A stretch of 64,000 nucleotides of DNA from assembly GCA_021014945.1 (NCBI GenBank), contig MU266336.1, forward strand, positions 124,001 through 188,000. The letters are read 5' to 3'. Shown here one piece after another: positions 25,459-36,666 of the stretch. The stretch's first letter is position 1. Each line of letters opens with the position of its first letter. This DNA is from Leucogyrophana mollusca. Taxonomy: Eukaryota; Basidiomycota; Agaricomycetes; Boletales. The translations under genes were made by a program, and so were the position numbers. The notes under the pieces are model-generated. The model was not told the origin of the DNA. It did not search any database and was given only the letters and a program-made list of their open reading frames with translations.

Positions 25459-28400
25459 ATGACTTCGTTGGCGCGCTTCGACGACGCCGGGATAACGAAC
25501 CGTACTGTCCCTCTCGACAAGAAGGCGATTTCCGAACCATACGAGATTGCTACAGAGAAAGATGTGTCGATCGACCGATTCGATGCCGAGAAGGTATCTC
25601 AGCTCGACGCAGAGTCATCCGACGACGACAGTGTAGTATTCGTCAACGGAGAGCCAGTCGTGACATCTGGAAAAGACGTTTCCCGTTACCTGATTGATAT
25701 TCGTGACGACGGCGACCCAGCTCTGACCTTTCGCTCCTTGTTCTTGGGAACTGTCTTCGTCGGTCTTGGCGCGGCACTTAGCCAGGTGGAGTTTCTGCGT
25801 CGACATTAAAGCAGCTATTGCTGACCATTGGCTGTCGTAGATTTATGTCTTCAAGCCCATACAAGTTTCAGTGTCCACGGTATTCCTCCTATTGCTCATT
25901 TACACCATTGGTGTGGCGTGGGCCAAATTTCTACCTCGTCGTTCTTGGGTGGAAGGCACTCGTCTGCAAGCACTGGGACCCGTGATCGAATTCATAAACC
26001 CTGGAGAATTCAGAATCAAAGAGGTTCGTTCACTTGCAATTGTTACTCTGACTTATTTGACGACATAATTGCAGCATGTCATTGCCTCCCTAGTGGCTTC
26101 CTCCTCGACGGTAAGCAGTACTGCCGTCCAGAACTTCGCCGTGCAGCGGGTACGCCTTTCTGGTCATTTTGGTGCATGTCTATTTTATGCAACGACGATC
26201 CACAGCTCTATTACGATACTGATGTAAAAGCTACCACTGCAATTTTGGCGACGTTCTCCACTGCTTGCTTCGGGTAAAATTCGGACTCGTTCTAGTCTCT
26301 GCCGTCCCTCATTTTCTGTGCATAGGTATGGTCTCGTGGGTATCCTGCGTCCACTTACTGTGTATCCCAGCGAAATGGTGTACTGGACGGTAAGTCATCA
26401 GGTTATACTGTCTCCCGGCAACTGTGACCTACTGTGTTATGCAGAACTTGCCTACCGTTTCCATATTCCAAGGTCTGTCTCGTCTACGCTTCGATGCCAG
26501 AGCAAGTATCCTGTTGCTCAGCTCCTTCCTAGCTCTACATTTCGACTCGGCAGCGAACCATAAACGGTTGAAGCTGTTCTGGACAGCCTTCACGGGGATG
26601 TTCATATGGGAAATTATTCCTTCGTACATTTTCCCGCTCCTCAGCGGCTTCAGTGTATTCTGTCTGGCGTCGCAACATGCACCAGAAGCCACCAGAGATA
26701 TTTTTACGAATTTGTTTGGAGGTGCCGACGGGAACGAGGGTCTGGGTTTCTTGAGTATCTCGTTCGACTGGCAGTACATCACTTCGTAAGTGCCCTGAAC
26801 TACCATTATGATTCGTTGAAGTACTTAATTGACGCCATTTCTAGCACATATATGAGTTTGCCGTTGACCCAACAAGGTAATTTGTGTGCATTGCCAGTCA
26901 TAGTACACGCTGGATAACCTTTGATTCTCGCAAGCGAACTCCTGGATTGGCTACGCCTTCTGTTATATCATCTTCATGGCCATCTACTACACGAACACCT
27001 GGAACGTGCGTTTTACAGTCCTCTCGAGCTCTCGGTGTCTGCCCTCTAATGATCCGTACCGTACATCTCGCAGTCCAAGGCGTTCCCACTCCTTTCGACG
27101 TCGATTTTCTCGTCAAATGGTTCAATTTACGACCAGACAGCCATTTTCGGGCCAACGTTCCAACTCAACCAGACTGCGCTTGACGAGATCGGTTTACCGG
27201 CACTAACCGGCTCCAATGCGTGGCTTAACGTGACCAACTGTCTCGCTGTAAGCACCCTTACTTGTTCATATCTACCGAAACGTCGCTGATGCACTCTAAA
27301 TGATGCGCAGATTGGTGGTCTTATATCACACTGTATCTTCTTCTGGGGCCCGTATGTTAGGGAGTCGTTTCAGCAGGCTATCAGTGGCACTCAACCGGAC
27401 CCTCACTGGAAGGTAATATTGTGTTAGCAATATGCATGGTGTGTATCTCACTATCACGCAGGCCAATCGCAAGTACAAAGAAGCGCCGTGGTGGTGGTAC
27501 ACTATCCTTCTTCTGCTCGCGTTCGTTGCAGGTAAGCATCATCTGTTATAGAGGATCGCGGTTCCGCTGCTGATGTCTCATCCAGGGCTTGTAGTGGTGT
27601 TCAAAGGACAGACAACGCTGCCCTGGTATTCTTTCATCGTCGCTTTGTTATTGGGATGTGAGTGCTGATTTGTCACTCTTCGAGCCGATTTCTGATTATC
27701 GTTGTGAAGCTTTCGTCACGGTATGCGTCGGTCAATTTGAGGCTCGGCAAGTGCTTACAGTTGTGCTTTAGCCCTTCTCGACGCTACTTTTTGGTCGTAT
27801 GGGTAACGGTATAGCGACGAACCAGTTGATGAAAATGGTCGCTGGCGTCATCGCGCCTGGAAGGCCCGTAGCCAATCTCTACGTATGTTCTATTTTCATC
27901 TTCAATGTCTACGTATGACATACGAGGGCAACACCGACAGTTCTCGATGTGGAGCCATGATGTTGTTGCTCAGTCCATCAACCTGGCAGGCGATCTGAAG
28001 ATAGGGCAATATCTGAAGATCCCCCCTCGCGCCATGTTCCTAACCCAGGTATGGGGGACGATTCTAGGCTGTGCCGTCAACTATTGTTAGTGCACAAGTC
28101 ACCCTTTCATATGGACCAGACCCTCTAATGTGATATGCACAGTCGTGATGGTCTCCGTTGTGGATGCGCAGCGCGAGATTCTTATCAGCCCGACTGGGAC
28201 GAATGTTTGGAGCGGGCAGGTCGTTCAGAGTTTGAACAGTGCAGCTGTTACGTGGTCGCTTGCGAAAGAGCTCTATGGCCCAGGAGGACCATATTTCATC
28301 ATTCCGATGAGCTTGTTGATCGGGATGGGAGTTACGTTTCTCCAATGGCTTATCGTCAAGGTCAGTCGCCCAGCGAACTGCTCACTTACTGGCTGATTGC

Positions 28401-28868
28401 TTGACGGACGTGTCATAGCGCTGGCCCGTGATCGGACCCGTTAAAGTGGACACTGTGATTCTACCAATTATTTACATGGTTCGCGGCAGTGGATTGACAT
28501 TCAGGCGGTTCGACTGACGTGTCGTTCCCAGTATTCTGCGTGGATGTCGTCGGGGCTGAACTCGGTTATCACGTCCTGCGTCATCACGGGTCTTGTCTCG
28601 CAGCTCTGGTTGCGCAGATATCACCCCGGTTGGTTCAGGAAATACAACTACATCCTGGGTGGTGCACTCGACGGTGGTGCCCAAGTAATGATATTCCTAT
28701 TGTCCTTTGTGGTCTTTGGTGCCTCAGGGAAACCAAGACCTTTCCCGACAGTGAGTCCGCGTGTTCTGCTGGCTCGAGCGGACCGATCTGATTTGCGCTT
28801 TTTAGTGGGCGGGTAATCCCGCGGTTGGAAATGTCGACTATTGTAATGGTAACGGGGCTCTGGATTGA
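25459..28868 (+). CDS. OPT-family oligopeptide transporter
   Basis: join(25459..25785,25841..26023,26075..26149,26206..26273,26326..26389,26445..26472,26533..26785,26845..26876,26935..27005,27074..27247,27311..27412,27462..27531,27586..27657,27710..27720,27772..27882,27941..28085,28143..28360,28419..28478,28532..28750,28806..28868), 781 residues. The N-terminal ~90 residues are hydrophilic, followed by about a dozen or more membrane spans. Family blocks include DDGDPALTFRSLFLG, RPLTVYPSEMVYWTNLPTVS, WTAFTGMFIWEIIPSYIFP, YYTNTWNSKAFPLLST, NLAGDLKIGQYLKIPPRAMF, YGPGGPYFIIPMSLLIG and SGLNSVITSCVITG. OPT proteins are proton symporters for tetra- to hexapeptides, glutathione or metal chelates at the plasma membrane. 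All 19 introns are GT-AG. Exon 14 is an 11-nt microexon (27710-27720) and exon 6 is 28 nt. Substrate cannot be told from sequence. Confidence 0.93.
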
Positions 28869-29439
28869 TGTGATCATGACGCACGCAGAAATGAGATCTT
28901 GTGATGTATACTAGTTGTTTATCTGGTACTTTTAGATGTTGTACTTCGGGCTGTTTCTGTAACGTGACTCCCGCGGTCTGTTCCATCCAAACCGAGTCTA
29001 AGGAGGATCCTCTGTTCTTACTGGTTACACAGATATAGACGTGTTTCCAGCCATGAGTCCGCAGCTTGGTTTCAGCGAAACTACGACCTTATCTCGTATG
29101 GTCGAAAAGAGGATCTGCGCAATGGCATTGGCGGGCGGCTCATGAACGAACGTACTCACCCCCATATTTGGGGTGATTAGTAAGCTCGCACGGCATACCA
29201 AATTTCCTTAAGCGCTGGACACGCATTTCTTCCCCGAGCCCAGTCTTCGTCCACTGGATTCTCAGAAATCCTTTGGGACATTCGCCCTTCTTGTGAGTCG
29301 GATATTGCCTCTCCTTTCTGTCAAGTCACAAGGGAACACATACTCGATATAGAGTCGGTCAGAATCCTACTCGCCGAAGGATTGCGTTTTCCGTCTTGAT
29401 TACGGACGGTGAACACGTCCATTGGAACTGCAGGTCAAC
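28869..29439. other. Intergenic between OPT and SPF1 genes
   Basis: 570 bp with the OPT 3' flank and SPF1 promoter. No coding potential and no clear TATA box. Confidence 0.5.
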
Positions 29440-32400
29440 ATGTGAGTAATTAGAACAGTTTGTATTTAATGGAATCTCACCTCTCTGCAGGGTATCTGTC
29501 ACAGTCCAGAGCCCTGAAATTGCAAGGGCGAGTCTTCATATCGCGCTTCCCTGGTACACACACCTCTACACTATTCCCTTTCTATCTCTCTATCCTCTGC
29601 TCGCGTATGCATACTACGTTAGGTATGATGACTGGCTGAAAAGCGAGGAGTGGACCTTCTTGGCTTGTGTATCTCTCGGCGCAGGCCATGGACTCAGCTA
29701 TCTCGTTACGCGCTGGAGTGCAGGTGCCAAGGCTTGGATAACTACGCGGAAGGTGAGTCTATTCGTCATTCGACAGACCCTATTCTGACCATTATGATAC
29801 CAGGCGCGTTCTATCGAGGAAGCGGATTGTATACGTCTCGTCCCACACCTCCACCGGGGTCAAGGTGAAATCGTCCCACTAATCAAAAGAGTTCCCTCCG
29901 AGGCGATGTCGTACACCTTTAACTACCAGCGTGACACCTTCGTGGTTGCGTCGACCTCGCCTTCTGTCTTCACCCGGCTACCCTACCCCTCGACGCAGCG
30001 CCCTCCTCTATCGTCATTTCTTGCCCCGAACGGTTTGCGCGGGAAACAGACTCCGGCGCTACTTTCTCTGTATGGGAAGAACGAGTTCAATATTCCAATC
30101 CCATCCTTCTCCGAACTGTTTGGCGAACATGCAACTGCACCATTCTTCGTATTCCAGATATTTTGTGTAGCGCTCTGGTGCTTGGATGAGTATTGGTACT
30201 ACAGCATATTCACGCTTTTCATGCTGGTTATGTTTGAATGCACCGTCGTATGGCAGGTAAGTTCGTTTTATCCCTCGTAGGCCTTCAAGCTGACACCCAC
30301 TCGTACTTAGCGCTTGAAAACGCTTACCGAATTCCGTACCATGTCTGTAGCTCCGTATCCCATACACTGTCTCCGTGACAACAAGTGGGTGACAATACAA
30401 TCGGACGAGCTCCTGCCCGGAGATGTAGTCTCTGTTGGTGAGCCTTCGCATTTTTACTTGCCTTATTACTCGCCTGTCTGACACGTCCCGAACTAGCGCG
30501 TCAGCAGACCGAAACTGTAGTCCCCGCTGATATCCTCCTCGTGCGCGGAACGTGTATCGTCAACGAAGCAATGCTCTCCGGAGAGTCGACGCCACTGTTG
30601 AAGGAGTCTATCCAGCTTCTTGAAGGTGCCGACAAGCTCGACGTCGACGGTACCCATAAGAATGCGGTTCTTTTCAGTGGCACGAAAGTACTTCAAGCGA
30701 GTCCTGCTGGTCAAGGTCAAACATCTGCTGGTACTCCAGACGGAGGCTGCCTCGGTGTTGTTTTGCGTACCGGATTCGGCACGGCGCAAGGCCAGCTTGT
30801 GCGCACGATGATATTCTCAACGGAGCGTGTTTCGGCGAATAACGTTGAATCATTCCTATTCATTGGGTTCTTATTGATCTTTGCTATTGCGGCTAGTTGG
30901 TATGTTTGGACTAAAGGCGAGTCACAATCGCCACCCTCTGATATCTACAGAACTAATGGCGTGGTGGGACTCGTGAAGGTATCGAGAGAGACCTGAAGAA
31001 GAGCAAACTTCTCCTCGACTGTGTTCTTATTATTACGAGCGTGGTGCCCCCTGAATTACCTATGGAGCTCTCTCTGGCCGTCAACGCATCCCTGGTAGCT
31101 CTGTCCAAGCACGGTATGTCCCAACACCTCCCACTTAGGTTCTATTGGGCAAAGATACTCATACAGTGATGCTGACGCGTTTGTAGCCATCTTCTGTACT
31201 GAACCATTTCGTATCCCGTTCGCCGGACGCGTCGACGTATGTTGCTTTGACAAGACTGGGACTATCACCGCGGAGAACTTGGTGCTCGAGGGTGTCGCTG
31301 GCATCGAGTGCGTGTATCTCTTGTCTCACAAACCTATTTAATGACTCATCGCTTGCACAGCGCAACTGATCGGCTCAAGCTGGTAGACGTCAAAGACTCT
31401 GGCAAACAGACGACTCTGTGTCTCGCCGCTGCTCACGCGCTCGTCCGACTCGACGACGGCGTCATCGTCGGCGATCCTATGGAGAAGACGACATTGGAGG
31501 CTTTGGATTGGAAGTTATCGCCAGGCGATCAAGTTGCTCCTTCCTCCACCACGGCGCCTAACGCTGCCAGGATCATCATCCGCCGGCGTTTCCAGTTTTC
31601 GTCTGCTCTCAAGCGCATGTCGACGGTATCATCTTTGCCCTCAGGAAAGGCCCTCATCGCCGTGAAAGGAGCACCCGAGACTATCAAGGGCATGCTGGCC
31701 GATGTGCCTGAGTGGTACGACGAGACATATAAGTGGTACACAAGACGCGGGAGTCGCGTTTTGGCACTCGGAGCGAAGGAGATGGATAGCATGGGCATTG
31801 AGAAGGTACACTCCCTGACACACCACTCGACGCTAATCTGATAGCGCCGTTTCTGTTAGATCAATAAATTGCCAAGGGAGGAAGTGGAGAGCAACCTTAA
31901 CTTTGCCGGATTCTTGGTGTTCCACTGCCCCCTCAAGGCGGACGCCGTTGAGGCCCTCAAGATGTTAGCTGACTCTTCACACCGTGTACGTACCCACACT
32001 GCCCGCAGATTCCCTGATCACTCATCTGTCACTCGTAGTGCATCATGATCACTGGAGACAACCCGCTGACTGCTGTCCATGTCGCTCGCGATGTCGAAAT
32101 TGTTGACCGTGAAGCTCTCATTTTGGACCTGAAGGAAAACCCAGCACACGAAGCAGGTACGCCGTTATACAAGAGCTGTCTCTACTTATATTTATTCATC
32201 ATTAGATCTTGCATGGCGCACCGTGGACGAGAACAAAATCATCCCTGTTGACCCGTCGGAACCTTTGGACACCTCTCTCTTCGATCAATACGACATCTGC
32301 ATCACTGGAGCCGCCATGAAACAATACGAATCCCGCCCAAGCTGGAACGACCTCGTCCAAAACACCTGGGTATATGCGCGTGTCTCGCCAGCACAGAAAG

Positions 32401-33957
32401 AGTTCATCCTCACCTCGCTCAAGACACTCGGATACACGACTCTCATGGCCGGCGACGGCACGAACGACGTCGGTGCATTGAAACAGGCTCATATCGGTGT
32501 CGCTTTACTTGACGGCTCGCCTGAGGATTTGAAGAAGATCGCGGAACATCAGCAGATTGAAAGGATCAAGAAGGTGTATGAGAGCCAGTTGAAGATCTCT
32601 GCCAGGTTTGGCCAAGTACCTCCTCCCGTTCCGCCCGCTATCGCGCATCTCTACCCTGATGTGGTAGAAGCCCAGAAGAAGGCTTCAGAAAATCTACAGG
32701 TAGCCAGGAAGAAGAATCCGATGGAGAAGGTTTGGTTTTTGCCGCATCCATGCCAGACGAAGGCTGAACCATTGCTTTCTAGTTCGACTTGGCTTCGATC
32801 ACGGACGCAATGGCGAACATGGAAGGCGATGAAGAAGTTCCCCAAATCAAACTTGGAGACGCGTCCTGTGCTGCACCATTCACATCTAAGTTGTCGCATG
32901 TCGGTGCCAGTGAGTCATTTTGTGCAAGTTGTATGGACGTGCGCTCATCAACTACCAGTCACCCATATTATCAGGCAGGGCCGCTGCACTTTGGTGGCGA
33001 CGATCCAGATGTATAAGATCCTGGCGTTGAACTGTCTCATCACCGCATACAGCTTGAGTGTTCAATACCTCGACGGCATCAAGTTCGGCGACTACCAAGT
33101 CACCGTAAGTGGAATGTTGATGTCCGTATGCTTCCTCTGTATCTCTCGCGCCAAAGTAAGTGGATTCGTTGACTTGCCCATATTGCCAGTCTGATCTGTT
33201 GATTTAGCCTGTGGATAAGCTATCCCGCGAACGCCCTTTAGGCAACATCTTCAATCTCTACGTTTTGTTGTCCGTTTTGATACAATTTGCGCTCCACATC
33301 GCGTCGTTGGTGTACATCACTAATCTGTCACACTCCTACGAGCCGTGCGTATCCGCCACAACAACCTCGTGCACTTACCTATCTCATCATTTATTAGACC
33401 CGGCATCATTGATCTGGAGGCGAAATTCGAACCAAGTCTCTTGAATACTGCGATTTACCTCCTGGGACTCTCGCAACAGGTTTCCACATTCACGATTAAC
33501 TTCCAGGTGTGTAACATGGTTTCGCAAGTCCACACTGACGAGCCTACGCTAACCACTTATAGGGTCGTCCGTTCCGCGAGGGGATTCGCGAGAACTCAAG
33601 CCTATACTGGGGCCTTGTCGGTGCAAGTGCAGTTGCATTCTCCGGTGCGACCGATTTCATGCCCGAGTTGAACCGATGGTTGCAAATTGTGGAAATGGAC
33701 GGACCCGTAAGTCCCCTCGGCTAAACCTTTTCTGTTCGGTGCTCAATTCTTTATTGGGACAGTTCAAGTTCAGGTTGACGAGTGTCATGATCGCGGACTT
33801 TGCAGGTTGCTGGGTGATTGAGAAAGTCTGCAAGTATCTATTCGCAGATTTGGAGCCCAAGCCGATGGTTACTCGCGGAAGAGAACGTAGAGAGGCTAGA
33901 CGAATGGAGGAGCTCAGACTGGCGGAGGCGTCGGCGGCCGAGAAGAAAGCACAGTAA
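29440..33957 (+). CDS. SPF1: P5A-type ATPase Spf1, ER transmembrane-helix dislocase
   Basis: join(29440..29441,29491..29752,29804..30256,30311..30437,30497..30916,30979..31113,31187..31307,31361..31805,31860..31985,32039..32156,32206..32729,32783..32909,32959..33155,33208..33344,33398..33506,33563..33706,33763..33957), 1213 residues. P5A marks: [15 protein letters not shown] (membrane helix 4, near residue 445), [14 protein letters not shown] (phosphorylated Asp488), [29 protein letters not shown], and [14 protein letters not shown]. In yeast the protein removes misinserted tail-anchored and signal-like helices from the ER membrane. Ten C-terminal-half membrane and N-terminal hydrophobic segments fit the family. 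The start codon appears split AT|G by a 49-nt intron, because the coding frame of exon 2 opens with [15 protein letters not shown] and has no ATG before it. The intron at 30917-30978 uses a GC donor (gcgagt). Confidence 0.93.
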
Positions 33958-34630
33958 ACACTGAACAATGAACCCGCCATAGAGATCTTTTTATTCGTGC
34001 TCGAGCCACGCATAGTCCGTACCATACTCTATACTAAGTAGAAGGAATGAGCACGCCCTATTCATCCATTTTTTCGCCATTGTACCGTACCTGGGTCCTG
34101 GGACCTGAGATTCGCCAGGACGCGTACCGTTGACCCTCAAGGTCAGGACAACTTTTGGTTTTAGAATCCATATTTAGCAGTGCGGGGTCCTTCGTCTTCG
34201 GCAAGGGTTCGGCGGGGACTAAAGTGTGACCAAGTCACAGCCATATGTTAGGGTATATCTCATCAGCGTGCAGGCAACTGATGATCAGTATCTCGAGGCG
34301 GCATATCAAGTCTGAATGGCAGGTAAAGTATTTTGCGAGGCTCTCAAGGCATATCTGAGGTAGAAACAAGCTGATTTTTCTCTATTTTATCTGCAGGATT
34401 TTTGTGAACATCTAGGTACATTTCCTTGTACACGACTCGGAGACTAGGGAAGCGCCCGCAAGCAGCAGCAGTGCTCACGTGGGTCGACGTTCTCTGCATG
34501 AAGACCGCGCTATCTTATCCCACCACGGAGGAGGAGCTATGTACGTTCAATAATTTGATTCTCTTGGTGGGTGTGACAGCACTGAGTCCGTCGTTTCCAG
34601 CTTGCACGTCCAAACCAAGGGCCACTCTAT
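33958..34630. other. Intergenic containing the left arm of an inverted repeat
   Basis: Past the SPF1 stop this holds the left inverted-repeat arm and its weakly similar flank (about 34110-34260), then unannotated sequence up to the HSP70 fragment. The small plus-strand frame at 34426-34737 overlaps the fragment and is not supported. Confidence 0.5.
34125..34151 (+). repeat. Inverted repeat, left arm (27 bp exact)
   Basis: Positions 34125-34151 are exactly complementary, read backwards, to 35890-35916. Weaker similarity runs further on both sides: a cgccag block and cgcgt outside, ttttggt just inside, then ggggtcc, gtgtgacc and catatg in the same order. This suggests diverged copies of roughly 120-150 bp. 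The core itself has TGACC-N5-GGTCA dyad symmetry. Confidence 0.7.
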
Positions 34631-35152
34631 GGCTTCGATACGCTTGCGGTTGGCTTCATCCTCTGAAGCTAACTCCTCGGCTTCGCGCACCATGCGGTCA
34701 ACGCCCTCTTGAGACAGATGGCCCTTATCGTTGGTAATAGTGATAGATTCAGATTTACCGCTATGTAGTTGCGTTAGCACTGTGGCAATGAATAGAATTG
34801 CAGTTGGACTCACGTTCCCTTGTCCGCAGCGGCAACCTTCATGATACCATTCACATTGATCCCGAAGGTGACCTCGATTTGAGGAAGGCCACGAGGACGG
34901 GAGGAATACCGGAGAGCTCGAACTTGCCGAGCAGGTTGTTATCCTTCGTCAACGAACGCTCACCCTCGAAGACCTGGATCAGGACAGTGGTCTGGTTGTC
35001 AGCGGCCGTGGAGAAGCTAATACATCACCGTCAGCGTAAAACTCAATACCATTAGAATGTGAAGCGTACATCTGGCTTTTGCGAGTGGGGATGACAGTGT
35101 TGCAGGGGATCAGCTTGGTGAAGACACCGCTGGTGGTTTCAATGCCGAGCGT
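34631..35152 (-). pseudogene. Fragment of an HSP70/BiP (Kar2-type) gene, introns retained, frameshifted
   Basis: On the minus strand from about 35152 the sequence reads [20 protein letters not shown], then [20 protein letters not shown], then after an intron [20 protein letters not shown] up to ANRKRIEA. This is the linker, substrate-binding beta domain and start of the helical lid of an HSP70, closest in my judgement to ER BiP (the [20 protein letters not shown] stretch). Two introns (about 34983-35071 and 34760-34813 areas) keep consensus sites. One base is missing after FELSGIPP, shifting the frame for the next [11 protein letters not shown] block. The ATPase domain is absent and the lid ends abruptly in unrelated sequence. 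It is a DNA-level partial copy and not a retrocopy. It cannot make a chaperone. Confidence 0.85.
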
Positions 35153-35889
35153 AAGTCGTTACCATCTTCGAAGGACCCGGTCTTAATCCGGGTAAACTGT
35201 TGGCTGGAGTAGTGGCGTTAGGAATTCAACAAACATGACGTGAACGTCACTGGCAGCCACATTATTAGTTACATGCCTCGAGTATATACAGTATTTTTCT
35301 ATGGACGAGTGGAGCATGAGCAATTAGCACGATTAGGTCACGGGGCAGGGATGTGGTGGCATACAAGGGGGGCGGGGAATCGAGTTTCCAGCGCCAACGT
35401 AGCTTGACGATGTCTACCAGCAGGTGTCCATTCGAGTTTACTGTTTTGGCGGACAATGGTTTCGAGGTGTGTGTATGGAACAGAGTTGATATTCATGAAT
35501 AAGAGTGGATGTAAAGTGAGGGGGTTTGGGATGGGTTGGAAACTGACACCTGCTCGGAACGCGGAGCGTCCAACGCCTAACAGACGTTACACCCGAAGGT
35601 GTAACTACACTTGAAGGTGAGCGGTGCAGTGGTGAAGGTTTGGTAAAGCCACAAGACGTGACGTGTTGTGTCCGTGAGAAAATCAACAAACGCGTCGACG
35701 CGTCGCGAAAGTTTGGTTATTTCCCACGGAGTCAATGTTTACCAGGCAGCCAACGGGGGACAGTGACCTTGGTACCCAGGGTAATCTTGATTGGCGCCAG
35801 CATATGTCGGTCACACAAGGTGACTGAACGAATGAGGCGGTTCCAGGACCCCGTAACCCAGCACGAAAACGGGTTTTCCTTACCAAAAA

Positions 35890-35916
35890 TTGTCCTGACC
35901 TTGAGGGTCAACGGTA
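35890..35916 (-). repeat. Inverted repeat, right arm (27 bp exact)
   Basis: Exact inverted partner of 34125-34151. The two arms span about 1.8 kb and enclose the HSP70 fragment. Weak similarity continues inward to about 35790. Confidence 0.7.
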
Positions 35917-36577
35917 GACGCGTCTATTCTGGCGTGACCGTCACGGCGAGGTCCAACTGAGCTCCGCGATCCTCGATAGAAAAGGCAATTCCCCGGCTCA
36001 GACTCTAACACTCATCTCAAATACGGTGTCGTATCTTTGTCAGTGTCACGTCTGTTTCCTCGCTTGAAGTCTTCTCGTCGTCTTATACCGACGTCCATGA
36101 ATTTCGCGGGACTTACAAAGTGCCGGGTGCAGGTGAGCGTAAATCAGGACGCTCCTGTTTATTTGATCGCAGAAGAGGAATATCGAAGGGTATAAGGCCG
36201 CTCGGACCACTAGAAGATTTACACAGACTATGAGCATTACCACAAGCTTCCAAATAGCCAAGTCATCGATGCGGCAATCAAGATTACCGCCAACGGGCGG
36301 GAATTTCTGGTGGGCTGAACCTCCCACAGTCACACGTTACCGACGGACTTTGGAACCCACAGACAGTATCGGGCAGTCGCACATCAAAATCCGTACGTGC
36401 CAAACCTCCGGTCAAAATGGAGAAAACTTTGCGTGGGGGCCGGCCCCGGTTAACGCCTGCGAACAGCTGCGAACGCGACCTGTCAGTGAAAGCACGCCAT
36501 ATGAGGAGATCCTAAATAGGCGAGAGGTACATGTGCACCGCCCCTGTTGTGCCAAAATGACGAGTGGATATGCGTCC

Positions 36578-36585
36578 ATATATAA
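36578..36585 (+). promoter_or_regulatory. Probable TATA box of the MFS transporter gene
   Basis: atatataa about 85 bp upstream of the ATG at 36667, followed by a pyrimidine-rich stretch (gtccttctttcttttccacc) just before the start codon. Confidence 0.55.
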
Positions 36586-36666
36586 CTCGATGTGCGCGTC
36601 TGTGAACAGACTCGCATATCTTTTAACGCCGGACTCGTCCGTCCTTCTTTCTTTTCCACCCCCGCC

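Larger units (their letters stand above)
35153..36666. other. Intergenic, 1.5 kb, with right inverted-repeat arm
   Basis: From the broken HSP70 fragment to the MFS start. It includes the right arm of the inverted repeat and the MFS promoter. Short frames on both strands have no motifs. Confidence 0.5.

Noticed and set aside
26114..26134. 21-nt gtaagc...ccag stretch in the OPT gene as an intron
   Set aside because: Too short for a spliceosomal intron, and the sequence is in frame and fits the family when kept as coding.
34631..35152. Retrotransposed copy as origin of the HSP70 fragment
   Set aside because: The fragment keeps two introns with splice consensus, so it was copied as DNA.
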